Assembly: GCA_025144025.1 (NCBI GenBank)
Contig: JALXWS010000004.1
Coordinates: forward strand, 124,001-188,000
Source of the DNA: Corynebacterium sp. p3-SID1241
GTDB taxonomy: Bacteria > Actinomycetota > Actinomycetes > Mycobacteriales > Mycobacteriaceae
Length of the DNA stretch: 64,000 bases
Reading direction: 5' to 3'
In this document: positions 30,379-38,992 of the stretch, one piece after another
Layout of the letters: each line of letters starts with the position of its first letter
Position numbering within the stretch: position 1 is the stretch's first letter
Made by a program: the position numbers and the translations under genes
The notes under the pieces: generated by a model
Database searches by the model: none
What the model saw: the letters and a program-made list of their open reading frames with translations, nothing else
What the model was told of the DNA's origin: nothing

Positions 30379-31569
30379 ATGGTGAAACGCAGCCCCACCC
30401 GCAAAACTCTGGCCTCACTGGCCGCCGAGCTGGGTGTTTCGCGCACGACGGTATCCAATGCCTATAGCCGGCCGGACCAGCTTTCGGCCGCAACGCGCGA
30501 GCGCATCCTGGCGGCGGCGAAGGCGCGGGGGTATCCCGGGCCGGACCCCACGGCCCGCAGCCTGCGCACTCGCCGCGCGGGCTCGGTGGGCGTGCTGCTG
30601 ACCGAGCACCTGTCCTACGCCTTCGAGGACATGGCCTCGGTGGATTTCCTGGCTGGCATGGCAGAAGCCTCGGCCGGCGCGCAGACTACGCTCACCCTTA
30701 TTCCGGCCGGTCCGGAGGGCGAGGCGGAGGCGGCCAGCCTGGTGGGTTCGGCCGCGGTGGATGGCTTTGTGGTCTACTCCGTGGCGGCAGGGGATGCCTA
30801 CTTGGAGGCGGTGCGCGGCCGCGGGCTGCCGGTGGTGGTCTGCGATCAGCCGACGGATTCGGGCCTGCCGTTCGTGGGCATCGATGACCGCGCGGCGATT
30901 GTCCCGGCCGCCCGCGCGCTGGTGGAGGCCGGCCACCGCAAGATTGGTGTGCTGGCGATTCGCCTCAAACGCGAGCGCCATGATGGCCCCATTTCGTGGG
31001 GTGAGCTGCAGGGCGCCGATATGCACGTGCAGCGCGCCCGGGTCATGGGAGCCATGGACGTCTTTGCCCAGGCAGGCATCGCGCCGGAGACCGTGCCCGT
31101 TGTCACCCAGCACATCAACGATGCGCACACCACGCGGGCGGCCGCCCAGTTGCTTCTCGACGCCCACCCAGGCCTAACTGCCGTCTTATGCACAACCGAC
31201 TCCATGGCGCTGGGTGTTATGACCTATGCGCGGGAGCAGGGCATCGATATTCCGGGCGATCTTTCCGTCACCGGATTCGATGGTATCGATGCTGCGCAAA
31301 GCATTGGGCTGGCCACGATTGTTCAGCCCAATAAGGCCAAAGGTGCGGCCGCCGGCCATATGCTCGCGAAGCTCATCGCCGGCGCCGAGGGGTCGGGCGT
31401 GAGCGACACTGCGGTTGCGACTGAGTCGGCCGCAACCAAGCAGGCCGCTGCAAGGGCGGCTGATGCGGAACCGGCAATGTCTGGGCCAGCGGTGGCGGAG
31501 CCTGCGGTGCCGCGGCGCGTGTTGCAGACCAGCTTCGCGGCCGGGCGGACGGTGGCGCCGCCGCGCTAG
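30379..31569 (+). CDS. ipsA: LacI-family regulator, IpsA-like
   Basis: 396 residues. LacI HTH at 10-32 (TLASLAAELGVSRTTVSNAY) followed by the periplasmic-binding-like sensor (VGVLLTEHLSYAF to the end). The location between the znu operon and otsB matches C. glutamicum IpsA, the inositol-responsive activator of inositol-phosphate synthase; function inferred from synteny. ATG 30379 follows TAAGCT by 7 nt. Unusual: an Ala/Glu/Thr/Pro-rich insert of about 45 residues (about 337-382) interrupts the end of the sensor before the last strand VLQTSFAAGRTVAPP. Its stop overlaps the otsB stop. Confidence 0.75.
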   Translation: MVKRSPTRKTLASLAAELGVSRTTVSNAYSRPDQLSAATRERILAAAKARGYPGPDPTARSLRTRRAGSVGVLLTEHLSYAFEDMASVDFLAGMAEASAGAQTTLTLIPAGPEGEAEAASLVGSAAVDGFVVYSVAAGDAYLEAVRGRGLPVVVCDQPTDSGLPFVGIDDRAAIVPAARALVEAGHRKIGVLAIRLKRERHDGPISWGELQGADMHVQRARVMGAMDVFAQAGIAPETVPVVTQHINDAHTTRAAAQLLLDAHPGLTAVLCTTDSMALGVMTYAREQGIDIPGDLSVTGFDGIDAAQSIGLATIVQPNKAKGAAAGHMLAKLIAGAEGSGVSDTAVATESAATKQAAARAADAEPAMSGPAVAEPAVPRRVLQTSFAAGRTVAPPR

Positions 31570-32348
31570 GCAGCGCCGCCGTTGTCGGGACGGCCGACAT
31601 GGGCCGCGCGGGCGCCGGCAAGTTCGGTGAGGAAGTGGGCGACGGCGTCGACGTCGGCAAGCTGCACTACGGCTGCCGTATCGCCCTCGCCGACCTTCAC
31701 GCCAACGTCTGGCGGCTGGTGCAGGGCGCGGAAACCATCCTCATCGGTGACGTCATCGCCCAAGAAAACCATGGCGGTGGCGCCGGTGCGCTCGCGCAGG
31801 TTTTCAATCCACGTGCCCTTGGTGGCCTGGGTGGCGGAGAACTCTACGACGGACTTGCCGGCCGTGCGCGGGAAGCCGCCCGGATCGAGCGCGAGGCCGG
31901 CCTCATAAGCCTGGGCGGCAGCCTCTGGGTCGGAGTCCTCGAGCGCGCGCAGGTGCAACACGCGCTGGAAGGGCTTGACCTCGATATCCGCGCCGGGGAA
32001 GCGCTCCATGATCTCGCGAATCTCGGCTTCCTTGGTGGCGAGGTGCTCGCGCATGGACGGAGTGAGTTCGGTATCCTCCCACGAGGATTCGGCGCCGTGG
32101 GAGCCGCCGAAGAGTACGGGCTCGCGCAGTGGGCACACGCGCTGCAGGCCTTCCAGGTGGCGGCCGGAGAGCACGGCCGCGGTGGTACTCGGCAGGTGGG
32201 CCAGCTTATCGAGGGCGCGCAGTGATTCCTCGCTCATTTCGACCTCATAGATGGCCGTGGCAAAGGGAGAGAGCGTGCCGTCGAAGTCCGAGACCACCGC
32301 GAGGTGCTCGGCGGCGGCAAGGGCCTTGATGGTGGTTGAAAGCGTCAT
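31566..32348 (-). CDS. otsB: trehalose-6-phosphate phosphatase
   Basis: Last step of the OtsAB trehalose route. 260 residues, HAD superfamily: motif I DFDGTLSP near 20-27, motif II LSGR near 58, and motif IV GDDVTDEDGF near 197. TAGGCT at 32361-32356 ends 7 nt before the ATG, so it is leaderless and has its own promoter. Trehalose is precursor and osmolyte in mycolate-containing corynebacteria. Convergent with the IpsA-like gene. Confidence 0.93.
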   Translation of the reverse strand: MTLSTTIKALAAAEHLAVVSDFDGTLSPFATAIYEVEMSEESLRALDKLAHLPSTTAAVLSGRHLEGLQRVCPLREPVLFGGSHGAESSWEDTELTPSMREHLATKEAEIREIMERFPGADIEVKPFQRVLHLRALEDSDPEAAAQAYEAGLALDPGGFPRTAGKSVVEFSATQATKGTWIENLRERTGATAMVFLGDDVTDEDGFRALHQPPDVGVKVGEGDTAAVVQLADVDAVAHFLTELAGARAAHVGRPDNGGAA

Positions 32349-32366
32349 GGCTTCCAGCCTACGTAA

Positions 32367-32888
32367 TTAACCGCCGAGGGAAACCAACTTGATAGACGGC
32401 GAGTCCACCGCATCCGAAACTAGCTCCAAGACCAGCTGATTATTGCTATTGACGGTATAGCGGAAATCGCGGTCTCCGGATATCAGGTTGCGCAGCAGGT
32501 TATCGGCCCACACGGACGCGCCGTGGCAATCCTTGGCGGTCTCGTCATAATCCACCTCATCAAAGTGGAGGCGGTTGCCATCGCGAATATTCTCGCGCTC
32601 ATCGTCGGCGGAATAGGTCACCTTGCCTACCATCTGGGTGCAGCCGGTATTTCCCACCATCGTGGATTCGCCAAAGCTCAACGTGGGTGCTTGAGGGATG
32701 GATTCCGGGATGGTGGAGGCCGCATCCGGGTTGGTATTGATGGAGACTACCTGCCACTGCTTATCCAGAATCTGCTCATCGCCGGGAGCCTGGGGCTCAT
32801 CCTCGTCAGAGCCGCAGCCGCTAAGGACGGCCGCGGAACTCACCGCAGCGAGCAGCGTGGCGGCAAGGCGGGGGAAGCGAGGCATCAT
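32367..32888 (-). CDS. META-domain-like lipoprotein
   Basis: 173 residues. Lipobox VLSGC with C25, then a META/HslJ-like domain (LDKQWQVVSINTNP, APTLSFGESTMVGNTGC, MVGKVTY). The Cys pair in NTGC and DCHG could form a disulfide. Function unknown. Its ATG overlaps the otsA stop (ATGA), so it is translated in the otsA transcript; the same small gene between otsA and otsB is found in C. glutamicum by my recollection. Confidence 0.65.
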   Translation of the reverse strand: MMPRFPRLAATLLAAVSSAAVLSGCGSDEDEPQAPGDEQILDKQWQVVSINTNPDAASTIPESIPQAPTLSFGESTMVGNTGCTQMVGKVTYSADDERENIRDGNRLHFDEVDYDETAKDCHGASVWADNLLRNLISGDRDFRYTVNSNNQLVLELVSDAVDSPSIKLVSLGG

Positions 32889-34327
32889 GCGCCGTCCCCC
32901 TGGGCTTCGGCATCGCGCAGGCATCCCAAGAAGGATTGGGACCAGAGTTGCACGTCGTGCTCGGTGACCTGCTGGTGCATGGTGAGCATGCGTTGGGACA
33001 TGGCCGAGGGGGCGTCGCCAAGAGCCTTGAGCGCATTGAGCAAGGCCGCCTTGACGGACTCGATATCGAAGGGGTTGCACAGGTAGGCCTGGCTGAGCTC
33101 ATCGGCCGCGCCGGCAAACTCGGAGAGGACCAGTGCGCCCGATCCATCATCGTGGCAGGCCACATACTCCTTGGCCACCAGGTTCATGCCGTCCTTGAAG
33201 GGGGTGACCAGCATGACATCGGCCATGCGGTAGTAGCAGCGCAGTAGGCTTTTGGCCACGCCCCGGTGCTGGTAGTGCACCACCGGGTGGCCAACGCGGG
33301 CAAAGCGGCCATTGATGCGGCCGACGGCCTCTTCCACCTTGGAGCGGGTGGCCTTGTAATGGTCGAGGCGCTCGCGCGAAGGTGTGGCCAGCTGCACCAG
33401 CGCGACCTCCTCTGGATCGAGCGCGCCGGTCTCCAGCAGCTCCTCAAAGGCGGTCAGCCGCTGCAGGATGCCCTTGGTGTAATCGAGGCGATCCACGCCC
33501 AAGATGATTCGCTTGGGTGAGCCCAGCTCTTCGCGCAGCTTGGCGACGTCCCTTTCATCCTCCGCGGTGAATGTGGCAAAGTCCTTCGCGGCGATAGAGA
33601 TGGGGAACGCGCCCACGCCGATGGTGCGGCCTTGTGGAAGGTGAATATGCGCGGTGACCTCGCGGGTGCTGGCTTCGCCGGTAACCTCGAGACCCTGGCG
33701 GCGGGCGAGCCCCAAGAAGTTCCGGGCATTAGCCTCCAAGTGGAAGCCGATGAGATCCGCGCCGAGCAAGCCGCGCACGATTTCTTCGCGCCAAGGCAGC
33801 TGGCGGAAGAGATCGGCAGAGGGAAACGGGATGTGCAGGAAGAACCCAATGGTGAGATCGGGGCGTTTTTGGCGCAGGATGCCGGGCAAGAGCTGTAGCT
33901 GATAATCCTGTACCCACACAGTGGCGCCCTCGGCGGCGACTTCGGCTACTTCATCTGCAAAGCGCAGGTTGACCTCGCGATAGGCGTGCCACCAATCGCG
34001 GTCATAGGTGGGGGTGACGATGAGATCGTGGTAGAGCGGCCACAGGGTAGCGTTGGAAAAGCCTTCATAAAAGCCCTCGAAATCGGCCTCGGTGAGTTTA
34101 ACTGGGTGCAGGAGCACGCCGGCATTGGTACGGAAGGGCTTGGGCGCGGCATCAGTCACGCCGGGCCAGCCCACCCAGCAGCCCTCGTGGGCCTCGAGAA
34201 CCGGCGATAAGGCGGTAACCAGGCCGCCGGGCGAGGGCGTCCAAGTATGGCTGCCATCGGGCTGGGTTTCTAGGTCTACCGGCAGGCGGTTAGCCACCAC
34301 CACGAAGTCATTGCCACGCTCACTCAT
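32885..34327 (-). CDS. otsA: trehalose-6-phosphate synthase
   Basis: GT20 enzyme: UDP- or GDP-glucose plus glucose-6-P gives trehalose-6-P. 480 residues, usual length. Family motifs: [10 protein letters not shown] near 11, [10 protein letters not shown] near 33, [15 protein letters not shown] near 160, [12 protein letters not shown] near 281 and [16 protein letters not shown] near 384. ATG 34327 is leaderless, with TATTCT (34339-34334) 6 nt away. Followed by an overlapping META lipoprotein gene. otsB lies further down the same strand under its own promoter. Confidence 0.95.
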   Translation of the reverse strand: MSERGNDFVVVANRLPVDLETQPDGSHTWTPSPGGLVTALSPVLEAHEGCWVGWPGVTDAAPKPFRTNAGVLLHPVKLTEADFEGFYEGFSNATLWPLYHDLIVTPTYDRDWWHAYREVNLRFADEVAEVAAEGATVWVQDYQLQLLPGILRQKRPDLTIGFFLHIPFPSADLFRQLPWREEIVRGLLGADLIGFHLEANARNFLGLARRQGLEVTGEASTREVTAHIHLPQGRTIGVGAFPISIAAKDFATFTAEDERDVAKLREELGSPKRIILGVDRLDYTKGILQRLTAFEELLETGALDPEEVALVQLATPSRERLDHYKATRSKVEEAVGRINGRFARVGHPVVHYQHRGVAKSLLRCYYRMADVMLVTPFKDGMNLVAKEYVACHDDGSGALVLSEFAGAADELSQAYLCNPFDIESVKAALLNALKALGDAPSAMSQRMLTMHQQVTEHDVQLWSQSFLGCLRDAEAQGDGA

Positions 34328-34341
34328 GGTGCAAGAATAGC

Positions 34342-34713
34342 TTAAGACTTCTTAGCGGACTTTTTTGTTGCCTTCTTGGAGGCCTTCTTCGTCGCCTTTT
34401 TGGTGGCCTTCTTTGTAGCCTTCTTGGTCGACTTCTTCGTCGATTTCTTGGTGGACTTTTTGGAGGCCTTCTTCGTCGACTTCTTGCTGGATTTTTTGGT
34501 CGACTTCTTCGGAGTGGCATCGGCTTGCTCCGCTAGGACCTTCTTGTGCACCAGGCCCTTTGGTTCCACGCCCAGCATCGACATCAGGGTCACGCCATCG
34601 AGGAAGTCCTGCGCATAGGTGGCCACGATGCGGCGGGCTGCGCGGGAGGTCTCTTCCTCAAGGGCGTGATTCTGGTCAGCCTGTGGGTGGGTGTCTTGGA
34701 CCTTGGGTGGCAC
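34342..34713 (-). CDS. lysine-repeat (histone H1-like) protein
   Basis: 123 residues: a 65-residue N-terminal part (containing EETSRAARRIVATYAQDF) and a C-terminal tail of tandem KKS/KKA units (about residues 66-123, mostly K, S, T and A), like eukaryotic H1 tails and mycobacterial Hlp/HupB tails. This suggests binding to DNA, RNA or polyphosphate. GTG 34713 has a strong SD AGGAGG 7 nt upstream. Stop is 15 nt from the otsA start. Function unknown; the repeat is prone to length change. Confidence 0.75.
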   Translation of the reverse strand: MPPKVQDTHPQADQNHALEEETSRAARRIVATYAQDFLDGVTLMSMLGVEPKGLVHKKVLAEQADATPKKSTKKSSKKSTKKASKKSTKKSTKKSTKKATKKATKKATKKASKKATKKSAKKS

Positions 34714-34799
34714 GACGTGTCCTCCTGAACGTTGTGGAAACTACTTAAGCGCTTGCAAGAAAAGCTATTAGAGCAAATATTGTACGCTACCGGCGGCGT
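34714..34799 (-). promoter_or_regulatory. promoter/leader of the lysine-repeat gene
   Basis: Contains TACAAT (near 34776-34781, minus strand), an AT-rich leader and the AGGAGG SD of the lysine-repeat gene. thrE ends at 34800 without a clear terminator. Confidence 0.35.
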
Positions 34800-36536
34800 T
34801 TACGGCCGCTCGGGTCCGGATTCCGTGCCCGGTTGCCCTGGCTTCTGCGCCTGGAACGTTTCGGTGCCTGGCACGGTATACGTGGTCTTCTCGCGCTGCT
34901 GCGGCTGCGCCGGCCACTGGGAATCCTCCGGCCACAGGTCCGCGGCCGAGCGGGTGTGCGGCGCATGGCTTTGGGCCTCGTGGCGCGAGTCTTGCTGCGG
35001 CGGCTTCGGCCCGAGCTTGGGCGGTAGCTCTGGGCGGGTAACGCGCGGAGCGAACGGGGACATTGGCACGCGCGGGATCCTCGGGGCCTTGCGGGCGAGA
35101 TGCGTGGCCTTGTGGAAGGAAAACCGGCCGATGCGCTTGAAGGTGGTGTACGGGCGAAAGTACTGCGGGCGACGCAGACGGCGGGCCACGCGCTCGCCCA
35201 GCACCACGCCGGCGGCCAGCGCGCCGGAAATGGCCAGCGCCGTTGCCATATTGGTAAAGCCGGTAATCATCTGCTCATTGAGCGAGGCGTACATGCCGCG
35301 ATAAAGCATAAGGCCGGGAAGCATTGGCGTATAGCCCACGATCATGGTGATAAGCGGTGGGATGCCCCAGCGGCGCGACATCAAACCTCCGGCGAGGCCG
35401 ACGACCACCGCGGACAGACCCGAGGCAATCACTGGGCCTACACCGAAAGGCACGACCACGAAATAGTAGAAAATCATGCCGGCCGCGGCCGTAAGCCCAG
35501 ACATGGTGACCTCAATCCATGCGGCGCCGCAGGCCAGTGCAAAGGCAGCGGAGCCGGTGCCGCCGAGCACCACCAGGAGCGGAATCTCGTGGTAGACCGG
35601 CGGGGCTAGCGTGGCCAGTGGCGGCAGATTAAAGCCCAGCGAATCGGCCGCCTGGATTCCCACGCCCACGCCGGCGATGATGGCGCCGGTAGATAGTAGT
35701 GCCTCGAAGAATCTGGCGGAGGAGGTGACGGGGGCGCGCGTGATGCCGTCGACAAGCGATTGCACCAACGTTAGCCCCGCCACCAGCACGATGATGCCGG
35801 AGGCGATGATCTGCGCGGGTGAGAAATTAATGCCGAAGGAGGCGGCCACGTTATACAAAATGGCGGCCGGGAAGACCGCAAAGAACCCGCCGACCACATT
35901 TTGATAGAACGGCGGCAGGCGGTAGTTGGCCAACCAGGCGTTCAACCCCATGATGAATGCGGAAACGACAAAGGCCACCACGCCGACGAGCAGGTCGCCG
36001 CCGAGCATCATAGAAATCAGGCCGCCCATTGTGCCCCAGCCGAGCATCACCGTGGACGGCTTATAGGGGGCGGGCATGCGATCGATCTCGTCGAGGCGCT
36101 GCTCCGCCATTGCCGGCGGCATCTGACCGGAGTGGATGGAGCGAATGAGCTTATCGACGGCCGAGAGCTTGGAGAAATCCACACCAATGCTCGGCACCAC
36201 GCGGAAGACGTGCAGGTTCTGCCGCCGCTCGCCGGTTCCGATGGTGGTGTGGATAGTAATGGCATTCATCAAGATATCCACGTGGCAGTAGTGCAGGCCA
36301 TAAGAAGAGGCCGCCAGGTGGACCTGGGCGCGGGCATCCGAGTTGGCGGTGCCGGCGCCGATAAGGAGTTCGCCAATGCGGGCGGCGATTTCCATGACGC
36401 CGGTAACTTGGGCGGCATCGGTGAGATCGACCGGGGCGAGTGGGGATGGCGGCGGCGCGGCTTTAGCCGCGTCGATGATGGCTACTTGGCCCGAGGAAGC
36501 GCGCAGACGCTCCCGCATAGCGGACAAAAATGACAC
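34800..36536 (-). CDS. thrE: threonine/serine exporter ThrE
   Basis: Exports L-threonine and L-serine by proton motive force. 578 residues: hydrophilic N-terminus with the ThrE block (TANSDARAQVHLAASSYGL and HVDILMNAITIHT near 70-105), ten membrane helices in two halves (about 155-300 and 310-450), and a long Pro/Gln/Arg-rich cytoplasmic tail (about 480-578), longer than in C. glutamicum ThrE. GTG 36536 is chosen because GAGGG lies 8 nt upstream. Same position relative to otsA as in C. glutamicum. Divergent to tRNA-Thr. Confidence 0.9.
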   Translation of the reverse strand: MSFLSAMRERLRASSGQVAIIDAAKAAPPPSPLAPVDLTDAAQVTGVMEIAARIGELLIGAGTANSDARAQVHLAASSYGLHYCHVDILMNAITIHTTIGTGERRQNLHVFRVVPSIGVDFSKLSAVDKLIRSIHSGQMPPAMAEQRLDEIDRMPAPYKPSTVMLGWGTMGGLISMMLGGDLLVGVVAFVVSAFIMGLNAWLANYRLPPFYQNVVGGFFAVFPAAILYNVAASFGINFSPAQIIASGIIVLVAGLTLVQSLVDGITRAPVTSSARFFEALLSTGAIIAGVGVGIQAADSLGFNLPPLATLAPPVYHEIPLLVVLGGTGSAAFALACGAAWIEVTMSGLTAAAGMIFYYFVVVPFGVGPVIASGLSAVVVGLAGGLMSRRWGIPPLITMIVGYTPMLPGLMLYRGMYASLNEQMITGFTNMATALAISGALAAGVVLGERVARRLRRPQYFRPYTTFKRIGRFSFHKATHLARKAPRIPRVPMSPFAPRVTRPELPPKLGPKPPQQDSRHEAQSHAPHTRSAADLWPEDSQWPAQPQQREKTTYTVPGTETFQAQKPGQPGTESGPERP

Positions 36537-36604
36537 GGAAATAACCCTCGAAAAGCGCTGGGAATGTGGGATAGATTCTGCCTGAACTTTAGCCCTTGTA
36601 CCTA

Positions 36605-36670
36605 CTCGTTGCATAGATGGGGGAGACTGGCTTTCCCTTTGCGGCCGGTGCTCGGGTACTATGCAACGAG
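36605..36670. repeat. 12-bp inverted repeat between thrE and tRNA-Thr
   Basis: CTCGTTGCATAG (36605-36616) and CTATGCAACGAG (36659-36670) are exact inverted copies about 42 nt apart, in the divergent intergenic region. The right arm includes TACTAT, a possible tRNA -10. May be two binding half-sites or mirrored promoters. Confidence 0.55.
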
Positions 36671-36687
36671 CGGGTTTCTCCCGCGGT

Positions 36688-36760
36688 GCTGGAGTGGCGC
36701 AATTGGTAGCGCAACGCACTTGTAATGCGTAGGTTGCGAGTTCAAGTCTCGTCTCCAGCT
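36688..36760 (+). tRNA. tRNA-Thr(TGT)
   Basis: 73-nt cloverleaf: acceptor GCTGGAG/CTCCAGC, anticodon stem ACGCA/TGCGT with anticodon TGT at 36721-36723, TTCAAGT T-loop, discriminator T. CCA is not encoded. It lies beside the threonine exporter gene. Confidence 0.95.
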
Positions 36761-36767
36761 CAAATGG

Positions 36768-36794
36768 AGGCTGGGCCCAGATAGGGCCTAGCCT
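36768..36794. terminator. terminator of tRNA-Thr / TetR gene
   Basis: AGGCTGGGCCC (36768-36778) pairs with GGGCCTAGCCT (36784-36794) with one wobble; the TetR stop codon lies in the right arm, and TTTT follows some 10 nt later on the plus strand. Confidence 0.55.
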
Positions 36795-37342
36795 TCGTGG
36801 TGTTTTGCAGGGGCATCAATGAGCCCGAAAAGCCGGTCAACCATGCGTTGGCGGTTGGCAGGGGAAAGCTTGCGCTGGTTGAGGTGATCGTGCACCCACA
36901 GTCCGGTACTCAGCAACATGACGAGCAGGTCATCCTCGTCCGTCTCGGCGGCGGAAGGATTCACCATCCATCGTGCGTCCACATCTGCCCATTGGGCAGA
37001 AAAATCAGGGTGGGTCTGGGAGTGCACACACATCAATAGCTTGACGAGCGGATCCTTTTTGCCCATGGATAGCACCAAGGCGCGGGAGCGCTCGGCCAAG
37101 CTGAGCTCGCTGGCAGGGCGGCCGCCGGCTAGATGCTCGAGCTCTTCTTCCCAGCGCTCGGCGCAAAAACGGTGACAATCTACCAGTAGGTCGTGGCGGG
37201 TAGGAAAGTGGTAGATCAGCCCGGACTTGGACATGCCGGTCGCCTGCGCCAGGGAGTCATAGGTAAGGCCGGAGACATCCTCTGCGGCAATGATGTCGAG
37301 CGCAGCTTCAAGGGCTGCGGTCTTTTTGTTGATGCGCGGCAT
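36788..37342 (-). CDS. TetR-family regulator of the adjoining exporter
   Basis: 184 residues with an N-terminal HTH (TYDSLAQATGMSKSGLIYHF near 26-45) and helical ligand domain. The start lies inside the 3' end of the upstream MFS gene (35-bp overlap), so it is cotranscribed with the exporter and probably represses that promoter. Ligand unknown. C. glutamicum carries a similar permease/TetR pair next to pqo. Confidence 0.88.
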   Translation of the reverse strand: MPRINKKTAALEAALDIIAAEDVSGLTYDSLAQATGMSKSGLIYHFPTRHDLLVDCHRFCAERWEEELEHLAGGRPASELSLAERSRALVLSMGKKDPLVKLLMCVHSQTHPDFSAQWADVDARWMVNPSAAETDEDDLLVMLLSTGLWVHDHLNQRKLSPANRQRMVDRLFGLIDAPAKHHEG

Positions 37343-38819
37343 GCGGATCTCCTGATTTGGGGTTATCGCGGAAACACCAGGCGGTTATCGCAGCAAAGAG
37401 TAAAGCAAAACAGGATAGGCCGCCAATAGTGAAAAGATATCCGGCATTGTAGGCGCTCGTAGCGGCCGCGTGGGAGGAATGGTGGTGGAGCGCGTCTGTT
37501 CCCAGTTCTGAGAGGTGGGGTGGCAGTTCCCTGGCCATCAGTAGCGGTACGAGAGAGCCGGTGAGTGCAATGGAGAGGAGGGTGCCGAACTCGTAGGAGA
37601 CTGCTTCTACGCCAGAGGCCATGCCGGCGCGGTGGGGCGGTGCGGCATTAATGATGGCGGTAGAGGATACGGACATGGCCAGGCCGGCGCCAAGGCCGGT
37701 AAGTACCAGTCCGCAGACCAGTAAGGGAAGCATAGTGCCACCGGTCCACACCACTAAGGCCATGCCGGCGGCCATGAAGAGAAATCCGCCGCTAATGAGT
37801 GGAAGGAACCCCACGTGGTGCAAGGTGGCGCCGCCCAGGATAGATGTGGGAATCGCGGATAGTGCCATGGCGGAGATGATGAGGCCGGCGTTAAGGGGTG
37901 AGAGGGCGTCGACAAGCTGGAGCTTTTGGGTACTTAAAAGCTCCAATCCGGCAAGGCAAAACATAGCGCCGCCGGCCGTTAGTGCTCCACCGCTGAAGAT
38001 GCGGGAGCGGAAAATGTCGAAGGTCAGGAGAGGATCCGAGAGTCGAGCCTGACGGCGAGCAAAGGCGAGCGCACCGCAGGCAAAGACGACGCCCGCAGCG
38101 GCGCATACCGGCCAATTATTTGCCAGGGATTTGATAGCCAGAACCAGGCAGGCAAGAGTGATAAGGGAATACAGGGACGAAGGAAAGTCCCAATGCTTCT
38201 GGGGATTAGGGGCATTCGGTGGGGCAAGTAGCAATGTCAACGCTATGGCTACTGCCACGAGGGGGACGTTGAGGAGGAAGACGGAACCCCACCAAAAATG
38301 TTCCAGGAAAAAGCCTCCCACGGTGGGGCCGGCCGCCGCGCCGATGACGGCGACAGAACCCCAGATGCCAATGGCCGTGTTGCGCTCGATCTCATCGGGA
38401 AAAGTCAGGCGGATAAGCGCGAGGCTTGATGGCATCATGATGGCGGCGCCGCATCCTAGGAACGCGCGGCTGGCTATCAGCGTCCAAGCGCTGGGGGAAT
38501 AGGCGGCGAGTAGGGATGCGCCGCCAAAGATGGCCAAGCCGATGAGGAACATCCGCCGGTGGCCGGTGCGATCTCCCAGCGTGCCGGCCCCAAGAAGGAG
38601 ACCGGAGAGCACCAAAGCATAGGCATTAATGATCCACAGTTGCTGGGTATTGGTGGCGTGCAGTTGCTGCGCAAGCTGTGGCAGTGCGGTGTAGAGGATG
38701 GAGTTATCCAGTCCAACCATGAGTAGCCCCAGAGAGATGACGGCGCAAAAAGACCACCGCTGTGTGGCCGAGGATGCCGCGGCGGTGGAAGTAAGCGCGC
38801 GAGGTGCGTGGATACTCAT
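37308..38819 (-). CDS. MFS drug exporter, DHA2 (QacA-like) family
   Basis: 503 residues with about 14 helices, motif A GAGTLGDRTGHRRMF near 78 and the DHA2 motif near 50-55 (LDNSILYTALPQL). QacA-type exporters remove cationic drugs; substrate inferred only. The ATG at 38819 follows a palindromic ACCGAACGGT at 38835-38844, a likely operator for the TetR encoded at its 3' end. C-terminal tail is His/Asp-rich. Confidence 0.85.
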   Translation of the reverse strand: MSIHAPRALTSTAAASSATQRWSFCAVISLGLLMVGLDNSILYTALPQLAQQLHATNTQQLWIINAYALVLSGLLLGAGTLGDRTGHRRMFLIGLAIFGGASLLAAYSPSAWTLIASRAFLGCGAAIMMPSSLALIRLTFPDEIERNTAIGIWGSVAVIGAAAGPTVGGFFLEHFWWGSVFLLNVPLVAVAIALTLLLAPPNAPNPQKHWDFPSSLYSLITLACLVLAIKSLANNWPVCAAAGVVFACGALAFARRQARLSDPLLTFDIFRSRIFSGGALTAGGAMFCLAGLELLSTQKLQLVDALSPLNAGLIISAMALSAIPTSILGGATLHHVGFLPLISGGFLFMAAGMALVVWTGGTMLPLLVCGLVLTGLGAGLAMSVSSTAIINAAPPHRAGMASGVEAVSYEFGTLLSIALTGSLVPLLMARELPPHLSELGTDALHHHSSHAAATSAYNAGYLFTIGGLSCFALLFAAITAWCFRDNPKSGDPHAAHQQKDRSP

Positions 38820-38834
38820 AGCGCTGTAAACAGT

Positions 38835-38844
38835 ACCGAACGGT
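38835..38844. promoter_or_regulatory. possible TetR operator upstream of the exporter
   Basis: ACCG-AA-CGGT lies 16-25 nt upstream of the exporter start, around its likely -10 region. TetR sites are often longer; extension of symmetry is poor. Confidence 0.35.
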
Positions 38845-38992
38845 CGTTGCAGTTTGCAGCTGAAGATAGGTTAGTATTACCTTCCTCACAGCTTAACGCG
38901 GTGTGTGAGTGTATAAGAGAATAGTGGACTTTCCTGCGGTCTAAGTAGCACAGTGGTATTAACACCAATTAAGAGTTAAAGGATGATTGTTA

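Noticed and set aside
34350..34520. Tandem short repeats resembling a CRISPR or satellite array
   Set aside because: In frame and coding for KKS/KKA units of a protein with SD and start; no spacers.
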